Source of the DNA: Haloarchaeobius sp. HME9146
GTDB lineage: Archaea > Halobacteriota > Halobacteria > Halobacteriales > Natrialbaceae
Direction of reading: 5' to 3'
Length of the DNA: 64,000 bases
Assembly (NCBI RefSeq): GCF_025399835.1
Contig: NZ_JAODVR010000001.1
Location: 1 to 64,000 of the forward strand
Shown: piece by piece, positions 35,684 through 44,476 of the stretch
How the letters are laid out: every line of letters begins with the position of its first letter
Numbering within the stretch: the stretch's first letter is position 1
The notes under the pieces: generated by a model
Told to the model about the DNA's origin: nothing
Seen by the model: the letters and a program-made list of their open reading frames with translations, nothing else
The model's database searches: none
Position numbers and translations under genes: made by a program

Positions 35684-36511
35684 TCAGGTGCGCTCGTGTA
35701 CCCAGAATTCTTCGTCCGTTGTCACTTCCTTCTTGAATATCGGCACCTCGTCCTTGAGCCGGTTGATACCGTCCTCGACGGTCCGGAACGCCTCGTCACG
35801 ATGGCCAGCGAGCACGACCACGAACACGATGTCCTCGCCGTACTCGATGACGCCGGTGCGGTGGTGCATGAGCACCTCGTGAACGCCCTCGCGCGATTCG
35901 AGATCCGCACTGAGCGCGGCCATGCGCTCTTCGGCGACGCCGTCGTACTTCTCGAACTCCAGTGACTCCGTCACGTCGTCCTCGTCGTGGTCCTTCGCAC
36001 GGACGCGTCCGGTGAACGTGGCGATGGCACCCGCCTTCGGCGCGTCGGGCGAACGCTTCGCGCGCGCCACGAGCGAGTCGAGGCACTCGTACGGGTCGGT
36101 ATCCGCCAGCGCGTCACAGACGGCTTCCACGGCCACGTCGTCTGCGGTCTCACCCGTCACGAGCGCCTCGCCCGCGTGGTCGCGCCCGCCGAGGACGACC
36201 TGCGGGACGTTCGCCCAGCTGTACCCCTCCAGCAGGCAGAAGTCGTAGTCGGGGGCGAGGTCGTCGAGCGTCTCGTCCAGGGTCCGCTCGTCGCCAGTCG
36301 CGAACCACGAACCCTCTGCCACCCCGTAGGTCACGTCCGCGCCGGCAGCCCGGTGACGGGCCGTGTCGCGGCCCTCGGTGTCGATGTCCGGGTCGACCGT
36401 GCAGTGTTTCACCGTCGCGACGCGACCACGCTCGCTGAGGCGCTCGACCAGCCGGCTCACCAGCGTCGTCTTGCCCGAGTCCGACGGACCGACGACACCC
36501 AGTACGTACAT
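35684..36511 (-). CDS. MobB-MoaE fusion (molybdopterin cofactor synthesis)
   Basis: A 275-residue two-domain protein. Residues 1-160 are a MobB-like GTPase: MYVLGVVGPSDSGKTTLVSR with the P-loop GPSDSGKT (8-15), and LLEGYSWANVPQVVL. MobB is associated with attaching guanosine nucleotide to molybdopterin. Residues about 165-275 are MoaE, the large subunit of molybdopterin synthase: KAGAIATFTGRVRA, LMHHRTGVIEYGEDIVFVVV, PIFKKEVTTDEEFWV. The active-site lysine in the PIFKKE stretch is present. The fusion is found in haloarchaea. The start is ATG 36511; a longer frame upstream is not coding. Confidence 0.9.
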   Translation of the reverse strand: MYVLGVVGPSDSGKTTLVSRLVERLSERGRVATVKHCTVDPDIDTEGRDTARHRAAGADVTYGVAEGSWFATGDERTLDETLDDLAPDYDFCLLEGYSWANVPQVVLGGRDHAGEALVTGETADDVAVEAVCDALADTDPYECLDSLVARAKRSPDAPKAGAIATFTGRVRAKDHDEDDVTESLEFEKYDGVAEERMAALSADLESREGVHEVLMHHRTGVIEYGEDIVFVVVLAGHRDEAFRTVEDGINRLKDEVPIFKKEVTTDEEFWVHERT

Positions 36512-36564
36512 ATCCGTGCGAAGCGGCGGCAGGCGCTTGTAGGTATCGCCCTGGCCAGTGAGAA

Positions 36565-36855
36565 TCAGGGTTCGGGCGGCAGGCGGAACAGCCAGCGGAC
36601 CCCCTCGAACAGCGAGTCCTTGGCGACGACGAGGGTGAAAAAGAGGAAGAGGACACCGCCAGCCCGCCCGAACATCGGCTGGCCGGCCTCCTCCCCGAAC
36701 GCGAGGACGACGAGCGAGAGGGACCCGAAGGTGGGACCGGTCACACGCCGCAGATTCGTCGTCGAGAGGGCACCCGTGCGATACTGCACCACTGCGTAGC
36801 CGAGTATGGCACAGCAGGCGGTACCGAACACTATCGCAACGAGAGCCCCGAGCAT
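36565..36855 (-). CDS. Small haloarchaeal membrane protein
   Basis: A 96-residue protein starting at ATG 36855 (MLGALVAIVFGTACCAILGY). It has three hydrophobic segments: about 3-23, 43-55 (GSLSLVVLAFGEE) and 65-80 (GGVLFLFFTLVVAKD). The upstream TATA-like TTTTATG is about 30 bp from the start, consistent with a leaderless transcript. No motif recognised. It reads in the same direction as the MobB-MoaE gene 53 bp downstream. Confidence 0.6.
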   Translation of the reverse strand: MLGALVAIVFGTACCAILGYAVVQYRTGALSTTNLRRVTGPTFGSLSLVVLAFGEEAGQPMFGRAGGVLFLFFTLVVAKDSLFEGVRWLFRLPPEP

Positions 36856-37122
36856 ACCATAGAATATGCGACGTTGACATAAAAGGGAGACGGTTCGTTC
36901 ATCCGAAAATTGCCGCCTCAAATGGTCGAGTCGCCCGTTACCGGCAGTTTCGACAGTGACAGCCTGAGCCTACCAGTAGTCGGTCACCGACGGGAAACGT
37001 GGGTTCCCACCAGTGAGCACCGCAGCTGGCACGGTGGAACCACCTACGAACACCGCCGGTCGCTGTCCAGAACCCGACGACGGGACGGCGGTATGATGTC
37101 AATACTATGGAGGACGCTCGCT

Positions 37123-37141
37123 GGCCAGCCAGGCGCTGGCC
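37123..37141. other. Hairpin downstream of the beta-propeller gene
   Basis: A perfect 7 bp stem (GGCCAGC and GCTGGCC) with a 5-base loop lies 11 bp past the stop of the gene at 37153. It could mark transcript ending, but no T-run follows. The rest of the gap 36856-37152 holds nothing else that I can support. Confidence 0.35.
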
Positions 37142-37152
37142 TGCCTGCCCGC

Positions 37153-39345
37153 TCAGAACAGGGGGTCGTCGAACGTCTGACGGAGTGCGACGCCGTTCCC
37201 GCCGACCGCGTACTTGCCGGTCGTCGGGTCGTCCTGTACCACGATACTGCTATACAGCGTCACGTCCGAGGGGTCGGCTGCGGTCCCGGTCCAGCCCTCT
37301 ATCTCGCGCTCGAACAGCTCGGCACTCCCACCGACGGCCACCCCGCGGTCCGCGTCGCGGTCGACCGACAGCCGGCTGTTCCCGCCGAGTTTCGTGAGCG
37401 TCCAGACCGCCCCGTTGTAGCGGAACAGCCGACCGCTGCCACCGACGACCGTGATGTCGTCGGGCGATTCCGCCGCGACATCGTAGAGCGTGACGCCGGC
37501 GCTCTCGATGCCGATGTCGGTCCACGTCTGGCCGCCGTCGCGCGTCTCGTACACCTTCGCGTTCCCGTCGCAGGTGTACCCGGTGTCGTCGTCGATGAAG
37601 GTCACGCCGCGCAGCGTCGAGCCGTTCCCTGGTTTGACCGGCTCGTCGAACGTGACCGCGCCGCGGTCGTTCTCGCCGTGGAGCACCTCCCCGGAGCCGT
37701 TGACGAGGTAGATGGACTCCGAACCGGCCGACCCGGTGACGGCCACGTCGGTCCACGACGAGGTCGCCCCGCCGGGCTGCGAGTAGTCCGTGATCTCACC
37801 GGTCGTCGCGTCGATGTGTCCGAGCGCGCCGCTCCCGCCGGCGACCCAGAGCGACTCGCCGTCGTCGGTGACGCCAGCCCCGAACAGGGAGTTGCCGCCT
37901 CCGCGGACGCCGGTTTTCGTGACCACGTCCCACTCACCGGTCGAGTCCGTCCGGATGATGCGACCGCTCCCGCCGACCGCGTACAGCCCGGCCGACGACT
38001 CGACGATCTCGTACAGGGTCACGTCCACCGGTGTGGACACCCGCGACCACGACCGGTCGGCCAGCCGTTCGACGGAGACCTCGGTGCCGCTCCGCACGGT
38101 CGTGAGGTCGCTCGCGCTCCCGTCGGTGACGGTGAGCCCGGTCACGTCGCCGCCGAACCGGTAGGCGTCGGCCCCGTCGCCGTCGCCCAGTGTGCCGCCG
38201 ACCTCGTACCCATCTGCCACGCTGGTCACCGTGTCGTCGGACTCGTTGAGCGTGGTTCCGGCGGTGGGCCCCGACACGTCGAACCCGTAGGAGAGGCTCG
38301 CGCCGTCGTCGACCTCCAGGCGGAGGGTGTCGGGGTAGGCGGTGTAGCCGCCACGCTCGTATATCTTCCCGGCGTTCCCGACCACGGCGTCGGGGTACTC
38401 GCCGGTCGTGTCCAGCGCGACCCCGCGGAGCGTCTTCGAGGTGGCGAGGTTCGTGCTGGTCCAGCCGTCGGTGGACCGGATGTAGAGCGTCCCGCCCGCG
38501 CCGGCCGCGACGTGGCCGCCCTCCGCGTCGCTGGTGCGGTCGACGCCGCGAATCGCGCTGCCACCGGGCTTGAACCTCTGCCAGGTGGTCCCGTCGTACT
38601 CGAAGATGCGGCCGCTGCCGCCGACGACCGTGATGGCGTCCTCGTCGGCGACGGCGATGTCGTACAGCGGGACGGTCGCGGCGTCGACGCCGATGTCGGT
38701 CCACGTCTGGCCGCCGTCGCGCGTCTCGTACACCGACCCGGTCGAATCACAGCACCACACCTCGTTCTCCTCGAGGCGGGCCGCCCCGTAGATGGCGTTG
38801 CCGCCGTTGAACGTCGTCGCGGTCCCCCACGACATGCCCGCGTCGTCACGCTCGCCGACGAGGACCTGGCCACCCCCGCCGAACAGGTAGACGCGCTCGT
38901 TCCCGGCGGTCTCACCGACGGCCACGTCCCGCCAGGTCGCCGCGAGACCGTTCGGTTTCGAGAAGTCCGTGAACTGTTCGTCGACCGCGTCGTAGTAGCC
39001 GACTCGCCCGCTCTCGCCGGCGACCCAGACGTTCCTGCCATCGACGGTGGCATCGACGCCGTAGAAGCTCTTGTCGCCCGCGGTCAGTCCCGCGTCGAGG
39101 ACGCGCTCGTACCTGCTTCCCGACTCCTCGGTGGCGCGGCGAGCGAGCACGTCGCCGTTCTCGCCCACCGCGTAGGGTCCCTCGCGCGACTGGGTGACCG
39201 AGCGCAGCGTCTTCTGCGTCGGCGAGTCGCGCGACGAGAACTCGTCTGTCCCGGCCGATTCGGCGGAGACGACGCCGCCGCTGCCGAGCCAGACGCCTGT
39301 TGCTCCGAGTGCCGTCAGTGCTTCGCGTCGAGTGAGGTTCGACAC
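37153..39345 (-). CDS. Tat-secreted double beta-propeller protein
   Basis: A 730-residue protein with Tat signal LTRREALTALGATGVW (about 4-19, cleavage near 28). Two beta-propeller halves, about 45-330 and 425-725, are linked by a beta-sandwich-like insert near 340-420. Blades carry BNR/Ycf48-like turns. The phrase YETRDGGQTWTDIG occurs in both halves (near 200 and 590), and GGSGRIFEYDGTTW and GGSGRLFRYNGAVW match each other, evidence of internal duplication. No catalytic residue is apparent. I infer an extracellular or surface scaffold or sensor; function unknown. Confidence 0.85.
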   Translation of the reverse strand: MSNLTRREALTALGATGVWLGSGGVVSAESAGTDEFSSRDSPTQKTLRSVTQSREGPYAVGENGDVLARRATEESGSRYERVLDAGLTAGDKSFYGVDATVDGRNVWVAGESGRVGYYDAVDEQFTDFSKPNGLAATWRDVAVGETAGNERVYLFGGGGQVLVGERDDAGMSWGTATTFNGGNAIYGAARLEENEVWCCDSTGSVYETRDGGQTWTDIGVDAATVPLYDIAVADEDAITVVGGSGRIFEYDGTTWQRFKPGGSAIRGVDRTSDAEGGHVAAGAGGTLYIRSTDGWTSTNLATSKTLRGVALDTTGEYPDAVVGNAGKIYERGGYTAYPDTLRLEVDDGASLSYGFDVSGPTAGTTLNESDDTVTSVADGYEVGGTLGDGDGADAYRFGGDVTGLTVTDGSASDLTTVRSGTEVSVERLADRSWSRVSTPVDVTLYEIVESSAGLYAVGGSGRIIRTDSTGEWDVVTKTGVRGGGNSLFGAGVTDDGESLWVAGGSGALGHIDATTGEITDYSQPGGATSSWTDVAVTGSAGSESIYLVNGSGEVLHGENDRGAVTFDEPVKPGNGSTLRGVTFIDDDTGYTCDGNAKVYETRDGGQTWTDIGIESAGVTLYDVAAESPDDITVVGGSGRLFRYNGAVWTLTKLGGNSRLSVDRDADRGVAVGGSAELFEREIEGWTGTAADPSDVTLYSSIVVQDDPTTGKYAVGGNGVALRQTFDDPLF

Positions 39346-39485
39346 ACGAGACGCTCACCGGTCGACAGAGAACAAAGACCGGCCTAATCGTTCGGGTATC
39401 GACAACGTCTCCGGTTCGAACGCACGCGTTCCCGGCGGTCCCGACTTGGCAATCCTTAAGAGATGCAGTGGGCTACACGGCGACA

Positions 39486-40202
39486 ATGAAAGTAGTCGTC
39501 TCCGTCGGCGGGAGCGTCCTCGCGCCGGAACTCGACGCAGAGCGCGTCTCGGCGTTCGCCGACGTCATCAACGAACTCGTCGACGACGGGTGCCAGGTGG
39601 CAGCCGTCGTCGGGGGCGGCGGCGTCGCCCGGGACTACATCGGGACCGCCCGCGACCTCGGTGCCAACGAGATCGAACTCGACCAGCTCGGCATCGACGT
39701 GACGCGGCTGAACGCCCGCCTGCTCATCGCCGCACTCGGTGAGAACGTCGTCACCGCGCCCGCGAAGAACTACGAACAGGCTGGCGAAATCATGCGCAAC
39801 GGCGACGTCTGCGTCATGGGCGGTGTCGCCCCGGCCCAGACGACCGACGCCGTCGGCGCCGCGGTCGCCGAGTACGTCGGCGCGGACCTGCTCGTCTACG
39901 CCACCTCGGTCCCCGGCGTCTTCTCCGCGGACCCCAACGAGGACCCCGATGCCGAGAAGTACGACCAGCTCTCCGCCGAGGAACTCGTCGAGGTCATCGC
40001 CGGGCTGGAGATGAACGCCGGGTCGTCCGCCCCGGTCGACCTCCTCGCCGCGAAGATCATCCAGCGCTCGGGCATGCGCACCATCGTCCTCGACGGGAAC
40101 GACCCGACGCGCGTCCTGGACGCGGTCCGCCACGGCGAGCACGACGGCACCGACATCATCCCCGAGGGCACCGGCGACAACCTGACGTACTGGGTCGAAT
40201 AG
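39486..40202 (+). CDS. pyrH: UMP kinase
   Basis: PyrH phosphorylates UMP to UDP. The 238-residue protein has the amino-acid kinase fold: MKVVVSVGGSVLAPE (1-15), VVGGGGVARDYIGTAR (about 45-60), and YATSVPGVFSADPN (about 139-152). The start is ATG 39486, with a short in-frame extension to 39468 being possible. A TATA-like stretch (ATCCTTAAGAG at 39453-39463) fits a leaderless or short-leader transcript. It is followed by lysS in the same orientation, with a separate promoter. Confidence 0.94.
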   Translation: MKVVVSVGGSVLAPELDAERVSAFADVINELVDDGCQVAAVVGGGGVARDYIGTARDLGANEIELDQLGIDVTRLNARLLIAALGENVVTAPAKNYEQAGEIMRNGDVCVMGGVAPAQTTDAVGAAVAEYVGADLLVYATSVPGVFSADPNEDPDAEKYDQLSAEELVEVIAGLEMNAGSSAPVDLLAAKIIQRSGMRTIVLDGNDPTRVLDAVRHGEHDGTDIIPEGTGDNLTYWVE

Positions 40203-40261
40203 CGCGACACCCCCGACCCGCCGCCGCGAGCCCCGTGTGACCCGTTTTCGCAGGTTGACAA

Positions 40262-40270
40262 CCCTTAAGA
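40262..40270 (+). promoter_or_regulatory. TATA-like box of the lysS transcript
   Basis: CCCTTAAGA is centred about 28 bp upstream of an ATG at 40294. This is the normal spacing for a haloarchaeal leaderless transcript, so transcription should start at or just before that ATG, not at the lysS start. Confidence 0.55.
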
Positions 40271-40293
40271 GCGCGACAGCGGTACGCTCTTCC

Positions 40294-40344
40294 ATGCAAC
40301 AGACACGTGTTCGACCGACAGGAATCGGGGTGGGCGACCGGTGA
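40294..40344 (+). CDS. Short upstream ORF overlapping the lysS start
   Basis: This 16-codon ORF (MQQTRVRPTGIGVGDR) starts where the leaderless transcript is expected to start. Its TGA overlaps the lysS GTG start as GTGA (40341-40344). It is in a different frame from lysS. It may act as a translated leader that couples translation to lysS, or it may merely be chance. Homologs cannot be judged at this length. Confidence 0.4.
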   Translation: MQQTRVRPTGIGVGDR

Positions 40345-42011
40345 GCCGTACCGACGACGCCACCAGTCCGTACACCCTCTCCGCCGACGACGACCGAGAC
40401 AGCGAGACGGCCCGCCACGTCTTCTGGGCCGACCGCATCGCCGACGTCGTCGAGTCCCGCGACCCCGACGAGCCAATCATCATCAAGGGCGGCATCTCGC
40501 CCTCGGGCGTCCCGCACCTCGGCAACGTCAACGAGATCATGCGCGGCTACTTCGTCGCGGAAGTGCTGCGCGAGCGTGGCCACGAGGTCCGCCAGGTGTT
40601 CACCGCGGACGACCGCGACCCCCTGCGCAAGCTCCCGCGCAAGCTGGCGAATCTGGACGGTGACATCGTGGATTTAGGGGATGTGAACGCCGGCGCGCTC
40701 GGCCGGAACCTCGGCCATCCCTACACCGACATCCCGGACCCGTTCGGCTGCTGTGACTCCTACGGCGCGCACTTCTCGAACCTCATCACCGAGAGCGCGG
40801 AACTGCTCGACGTCGAGTTCGACATCGAGTCCAACACCGCGATGTACGAGGCGGGCCGCTTCGACGACGTCGTCGAGTTCATCCTCGACCACGCCGACGA
40901 GGCCCGCGAGGTCCTCTCGCACTACCAGGACAAGGTCGACGAGGACTACGTCCCGTTCAACCCCATCTGTTCGGAGTGCGGGAAGATCACCGAGACCGTG
41001 ACCGCCATCGACACCGAGGCCGGTACCGTCGACTACGTCTGCACGGACATGCAGGCCGGCGACAACACCATCTCGGGCTGTGGCCACGAGGGCACCGCCA
41101 CCTTCCGCGAGGGCAAGCTCCCCTGGCGCTTCGAGTGGCCCGCCCAGTGGCAGGTACTCGGTGTGGACTTCGAGCCGTTCGGGAAGGACCACGCCGAAGG
41201 CTCGTGGCCCTCCGGCGACGACATCGCCCGGAACGTGCTGGACATCCAGCCGCCGGTCCCGATGGTGTACGAGTGGTTCACCCTCGACGGGAAGCCGTTC
41301 TCCTCCTCGGAAGGGAACATCATCCTCGTCAGCGAGGTGCTCGACCTGCTCGAACCCGAGGTCGTCCGCTACTTCTTCGCGAAGGACCCGAAGAAGGCGC
41401 GTGACTTCTCCATCGAGCGCCTCGACCAGCTCGTCGACGAGTTCGACCGCTTCGAACAGCTCTACTTCGGCGAGGTCGAGGGCTCCGAGGACGAACTCGC
41501 GAAGGCAGAACGCGTCTACCCCTTCGTCGTCGAGAATCCCGACGAGGACCGGATTCGCCTGCCCTACACGTTCGCGGCCGTCCTCTCGATGTTCCCCGAC
41601 GAGCAGACCCGTATCGACCACGCGAAGAAGCAGGGTCACATCCCCGAAGACGCCGACCAGGCGACCATCGACGCCGCATTCCAGCGCGTCGAGCGCGCCG
41701 CGAACTGGGCCGAACGAACCGACAACGAGTACAACTACACCGTGCTCGAGGAGCTGCCGGAGGTCGACTTCGACGAGGAGACGTGCGAGGCACTCGACCA
41801 GCTCGCCGACTTCATCGAGGAGGGCCACGACGGCGAGGCAATCCAGGGCGAGATCTACGAGTCCGCCAAGCGCCGCGACCTCGACATGGGCTCGTTCTTC
41901 GGTGCCGGCTACCAGCTCTTCTTCGGGCAGGACCAGGGCCCGCAGCTGGGGCCGTTCCTCTCGAAGCTGGAGCGCGAGTTCGTCGTGAATCGGCTGCGGC
42001 GAGAAGCCTGA
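40341..42011 (+). CDS. lysS: Class I lysine--tRNA ligase
   Basis: Archaeal class I LysRS charges tRNA-Lys; most bacteria and eukaryotes use the unrelated class II enzyme. The 556-residue protein has the HIGH-like motif PHLGN (58-62) and the KMSKS-like FSSSEGN near 320-326. A zinc-binding region with CSEC, CTDM and CGHEG (about 212-250) and an alpha-helical C-terminal domain complete it. The start is a GTG at 40341 (SRTDDATSPYTL follows). No upstream ATG in frame is credible. The start overlaps the stop of a short leader ORF. It is followed by a pair of inverted repeat copies. Confidence 0.95.
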   Translation: MSRTDDATSPYTLSADDDRDSETARHVFWADRIADVVESRDPDEPIIIKGGISPSGVPHLGNVNEIMRGYFVAEVLRERGHEVRQVFTADDRDPLRKLPRKLANLDGDIVDLGDVNAGALGRNLGHPYTDIPDPFGCCDSYGAHFSNLITESAELLDVEFDIESNTAMYEAGRFDDVVEFILDHADEAREVLSHYQDKVDEDYVPFNPICSECGKITETVTAIDTEAGTVDYVCTDMQAGDNTISGCGHEGTATFREGKLPWRFEWPAQWQVLGVDFEPFGKDHAEGSWPSGDDIARNVLDIQPPVPMVYEWFTLDGKPFSSSEGNIILVSEVLDLLEPEVVRYFFAKDPKKARDFSIERLDQLVDEFDRFEQLYFGEVEGSEDELAKAERVYPFVVENPDEDRIRLPYTFAAVLSMFPDEQTRIDHAKKQGHIPEDADQATIDAAFQRVERAANWAERTDNEYNYTVLEELPEVDFDEETCEALDQLADFIEEGHDGEAIQGEIYESAKRRDLDMGSFFGAGYQLFFGQDQGPQLGPFLSKLEREFVVNRLRREA

Positions 42012-42116
42012 TTCTCGGGTTCTGCTGTTTCAATTCGGTTCGCGTTTCGAGTGGTCAGCTGTTTTGCGGGCGTGGCTGCAGTCTCCGACTCGTAGAAGAC
42101 TATCGCTAGCGTCCAT

Positions 42117-42231
42117 GACCGCACCACGCCCTCCCCAGCCGACTCCCTTCGTTTCGCTCCGCTCCACTTCGGTCGTCCCTCGCACGGTTTCGGCTCGCGG
42201 TCTCCGACACGCTCGCCAGCGCGCGCCAGAG
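42117..42231 (-). repeat. Dispersed GC-rich repeat, copy 3
   Basis: Minus-strand reading: CTCTGGCGCGCGCTGGCGAG, then GCGAGGGACGACCG, GGAGTCGGCTGGGGAGGGCG and TGGTGCGGTCATGG. The left and core parts match copies 1 and 2; the right arm ends after the core. It forms an inverted pair with copy 4, about 85 bp away. Confidence 0.82.
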
Positions 42232-42316
42232 TGTTCGATTGGAGGTCGAGGTAAGGAAAAAGCCGCCTGGCGTGCGCGGTCGGCAGTCTGAGCGTCAGCG
42301 AAGACTGCAGACGAAA

Positions 42317-42458
42317 GCGCGCGAGGGATGAGCACTGGACTGGAGCGAAACGGAGTGAAGCGGAGGGAAGCGCGGAATCGGCTGGGGAGGGCGTGGTGCG
42401 GGGCGGTGCGGTGGCGGTTCCAGTGCCATCGGCGCGAGTTCGCCGCTCGTCGCCACCA
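42317..42458 (+). repeat. Dispersed GC-rich repeat, copy 4
   Basis: Plus-strand reading: GCGCGCGAGGGATGAGC, GGAATCGGCTGGGGAGGGCG, TGGTGCGGGGCGGTGCGGTG, GGTTCCAGTGCCATCGGCGC and ending near CTCGTCGCCACC. The long frame leading into the next protease gene runs through this copy and is not a true N-terminus. An A/C-rich tail with a repeated ACCGACCCAACAAC follows. Confidence 0.85.
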
Positions 42459-42624
42459 ACAACCGAACCCCTCACTCCAGTCGAAGCAACCACCGACCCA
42501 ACAACCCAAACCGACCCAACAACACGCAGCCCACTTCCCCAGCACTCCGAAACCACCCACGAGAACACCACGTACCCTCCCCCAAACCAAACTCCTTTGC
42601 CCGTCCCTGCCCCAGTCACCGGTA

Positions 42625-44421
42625 ATGGTCTCCACTCTGCAGTTGGTATTCGCCGGCTTCGCCGTCTACTGGGTGGCCGTGCTGGCGGCCAAGCGTGAGG
42701 GACTCCTCCCGTCGTACGTCTCTACACAGGGGCCGATCCTGCTCATCCACACGAAGCGGGGGCGGGAGTTCCTCAACTGGGCCGCCGGGCCACGCCGGTT
42801 CTGGCGGGCCTGGGCGAACGTCGGTGTCGGTATCGCGCTGGTCGTGATGTTCGGCGCGTTCGTCTTCCTGCTCGATGCCGCACTCTCGACGATTCAGAAC
42901 CCGCCACCGCCGACGGCGGTGAACCAGCCGAAGAACGTGCTCGTCATCCCCGGCGTGAACGACTTCCTGCCGCTCTCGGTGGCACCCGAGATCCTGTTCG
43001 GCCTGGGCGTGGGCCTCATCGTCCACGAGGGCGGCCACGGCCTGCTCTGCCGGGTCGAGAACATCGACATCGAGTCGATGGGTATCGGGCTGCTCGCCAT
43101 CCTCCCCATCGCGGCGTTCGTCGAACCGAACGAGAACTCCCGCCGGAAGGCATCGCGGGGCGGCCAGACCCGGATGTTCGCCGCGGGCGTGACGAACAAC
43201 TTCGCCATCACCATCGTCGCCTTCGCCCTGCTGTTCGGGCCGGTCGCGGGCTCCATCGCGGTCGCGGACGGGGCGCTGCTGGGCGGCGTCGCAGCGGGCT
43301 CACCCGCCGACCAGGCCGGACTCTCCGGCGGCGACCGCATCACCGCGGTCGACGGGACCGCGGTCGAGAACAACTCCCACCTCACGGAGCTGCTCGACGC
43401 GACCGACGAGAAGACCGTCCAGATAACGGTCAACGGTGAGGAGACGCGGACGCTCGAACGGGCCGTCCTGGTCCGCGAAGCGCTGGCGAACGGGCCGACC
43501 GGGCTCGACGCCGAGGCCACCATCCGGACGGTGAACGGCACGTCGGTCGATACGGTCTCGGAGTTCCACGCGGCCCTCGGCGAGTCGCCCGGCCCGGTGA
43601 CCGTCGAGGCGACCACTGGCGACGGCGAGGACGTGACCACCACGTTCGTCGCGGGTGCGTACGTCCGCATCGCCGAGGACGGTGCCTTCGCCGCGGCGGG
43701 CCCCGAACCAGACACGAACCTCATCGTGACCGAGTTCGCCGGCCAGCGGACCGTCACCTGGACGGACCTCTCGGAGGCCATCGAGACCACCGAGCCGGGC
43801 CAGACGGTCGAGATCGTCGCCTACGACGACGGCCAGCGCCAGACCTACCAGGTCGAGATGGGGAACCGTGACGGCAACCCGCAACTCGGCGTGTTCGCGA
43901 CCTCCTTCGGCACGGCCGGGCTCGACGTGACCGACCTCGGCGTGCAGTTCTACCCGGCCGACCGCTACCTCGCCATCCTGGGCGGGGGCGACCAGGCCAG
44001 CCTGAACGCGTTCGCCTCGTCGTTCTTCGGCAAGATGCTGTTCGTGCTCATCCTGCCGGTCGTCGGCGTCGTCGCGGGCAGTACCGGGACGCTCCCGTAC
44101 AACTTCGCGGGCTTCACCGGCGAGATAACGAACTTCTACGTCGCCACGGGGCCACTGGGCTTCCTCGGCGGCGGCGTGTTCCTGCTCGCCAACCTGCTGT
44201 TCTGGACCGGCTGGATCAACATCCAGCTCGGCTTCTTCAACTGCATCCCGGCGTTCCCGCTCGACGGCGGGCACATCCTGCGGACCTCGACCGAGGCCGT
44301 CATGTCCCGGCTTCCCATCCAGGCGACGCGCCGCCGGGTCCGGATGGTCACGACGACGGTCGGGCTCACCATGCTGGTGAGCTTCCTCGTGCTCATCCTC
44401 GGGCCGCAGCTGTTCGGGTGA
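42625..44421 (+). CDS. Site-2 protease with PDZ domain
   Basis: A 598-residue zinc intramembrane protease. It starts at ATG 42625 (MVSTLQLVFAGFAVYWVAVL). The zinc motif HEGGH is at 134-138 in the third helix, and NCIPAFPLDGGH with the third ligand Asp lies near 533-544. Between them are PDZ-like domains (about 220-300 with AAGSPADQAGLSGGDRITAV, and a second region to about 400) facing the outside, and further helices. The start excludes an open extension of about 99 codons that passes through repeat copy 4. A second S2P without a PDZ domain is at 33672. Confidence 0.92.
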   Translation: MVSTLQLVFAGFAVYWVAVLAAKREGLLPSYVSTQGPILLIHTKRGREFLNWAAGPRRFWRAWANVGVGIALVVMFGAFVFLLDAALSTIQNPPPPTAVNQPKNVLVIPGVNDFLPLSVAPEILFGLGVGLIVHEGGHGLLCRVENIDIESMGIGLLAILPIAAFVEPNENSRRKASRGGQTRMFAAGVTNNFAITIVAFALLFGPVAGSIAVADGALLGGVAAGSPADQAGLSGGDRITAVDGTAVENNSHLTELLDATDEKTVQITVNGEETRTLERAVLVREALANGPTGLDAEATIRTVNGTSVDTVSEFHAALGESPGPVTVEATTGDGEDVTTTFVAGAYVRIAEDGAFAAAGPEPDTNLIVTEFAGQRTVTWTDLSEAIETTEPGQTVEIVAYDDGQRQTYQVEMGNRDGNPQLGVFATSFGTAGLDVTDLGVQFYPADRYLAILGGGDQASLNAFASSFFGKMLFVLILPVVGVVAGSTGTLPYNFAGFTGEITNFYVATGPLGFLGGGVFLLANLLFWTGWINIQLGFFNCIPAFPLDGGHILRTSTEAVMSRLPIQATRRRVRMVTTTVGLTMLVSFLVLILGPQLFG

Positions 44422-44476
44422 CGGTCGAGGTCTCGAAAACAGGCAGCAGTTCGTTCCGTTTCGCGGTCTCGTCGAC

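Noticed and set aside
36910-39387. Long open frame of 825 codons on the plus strand opposite the propeller gene
   Set aside because: It is antisense to a well-supported gene and has an Arg/Asp/Gly/Val composition typical of shadow frames in GC-rich DNA.
42328-42624. N-terminal extension of the PDZ protease gene
   Set aside because: The 99 extra codons run through a repeat copy and a low-complexity A/C-rich tail; ATG 42625 begins a proper membrane segment.
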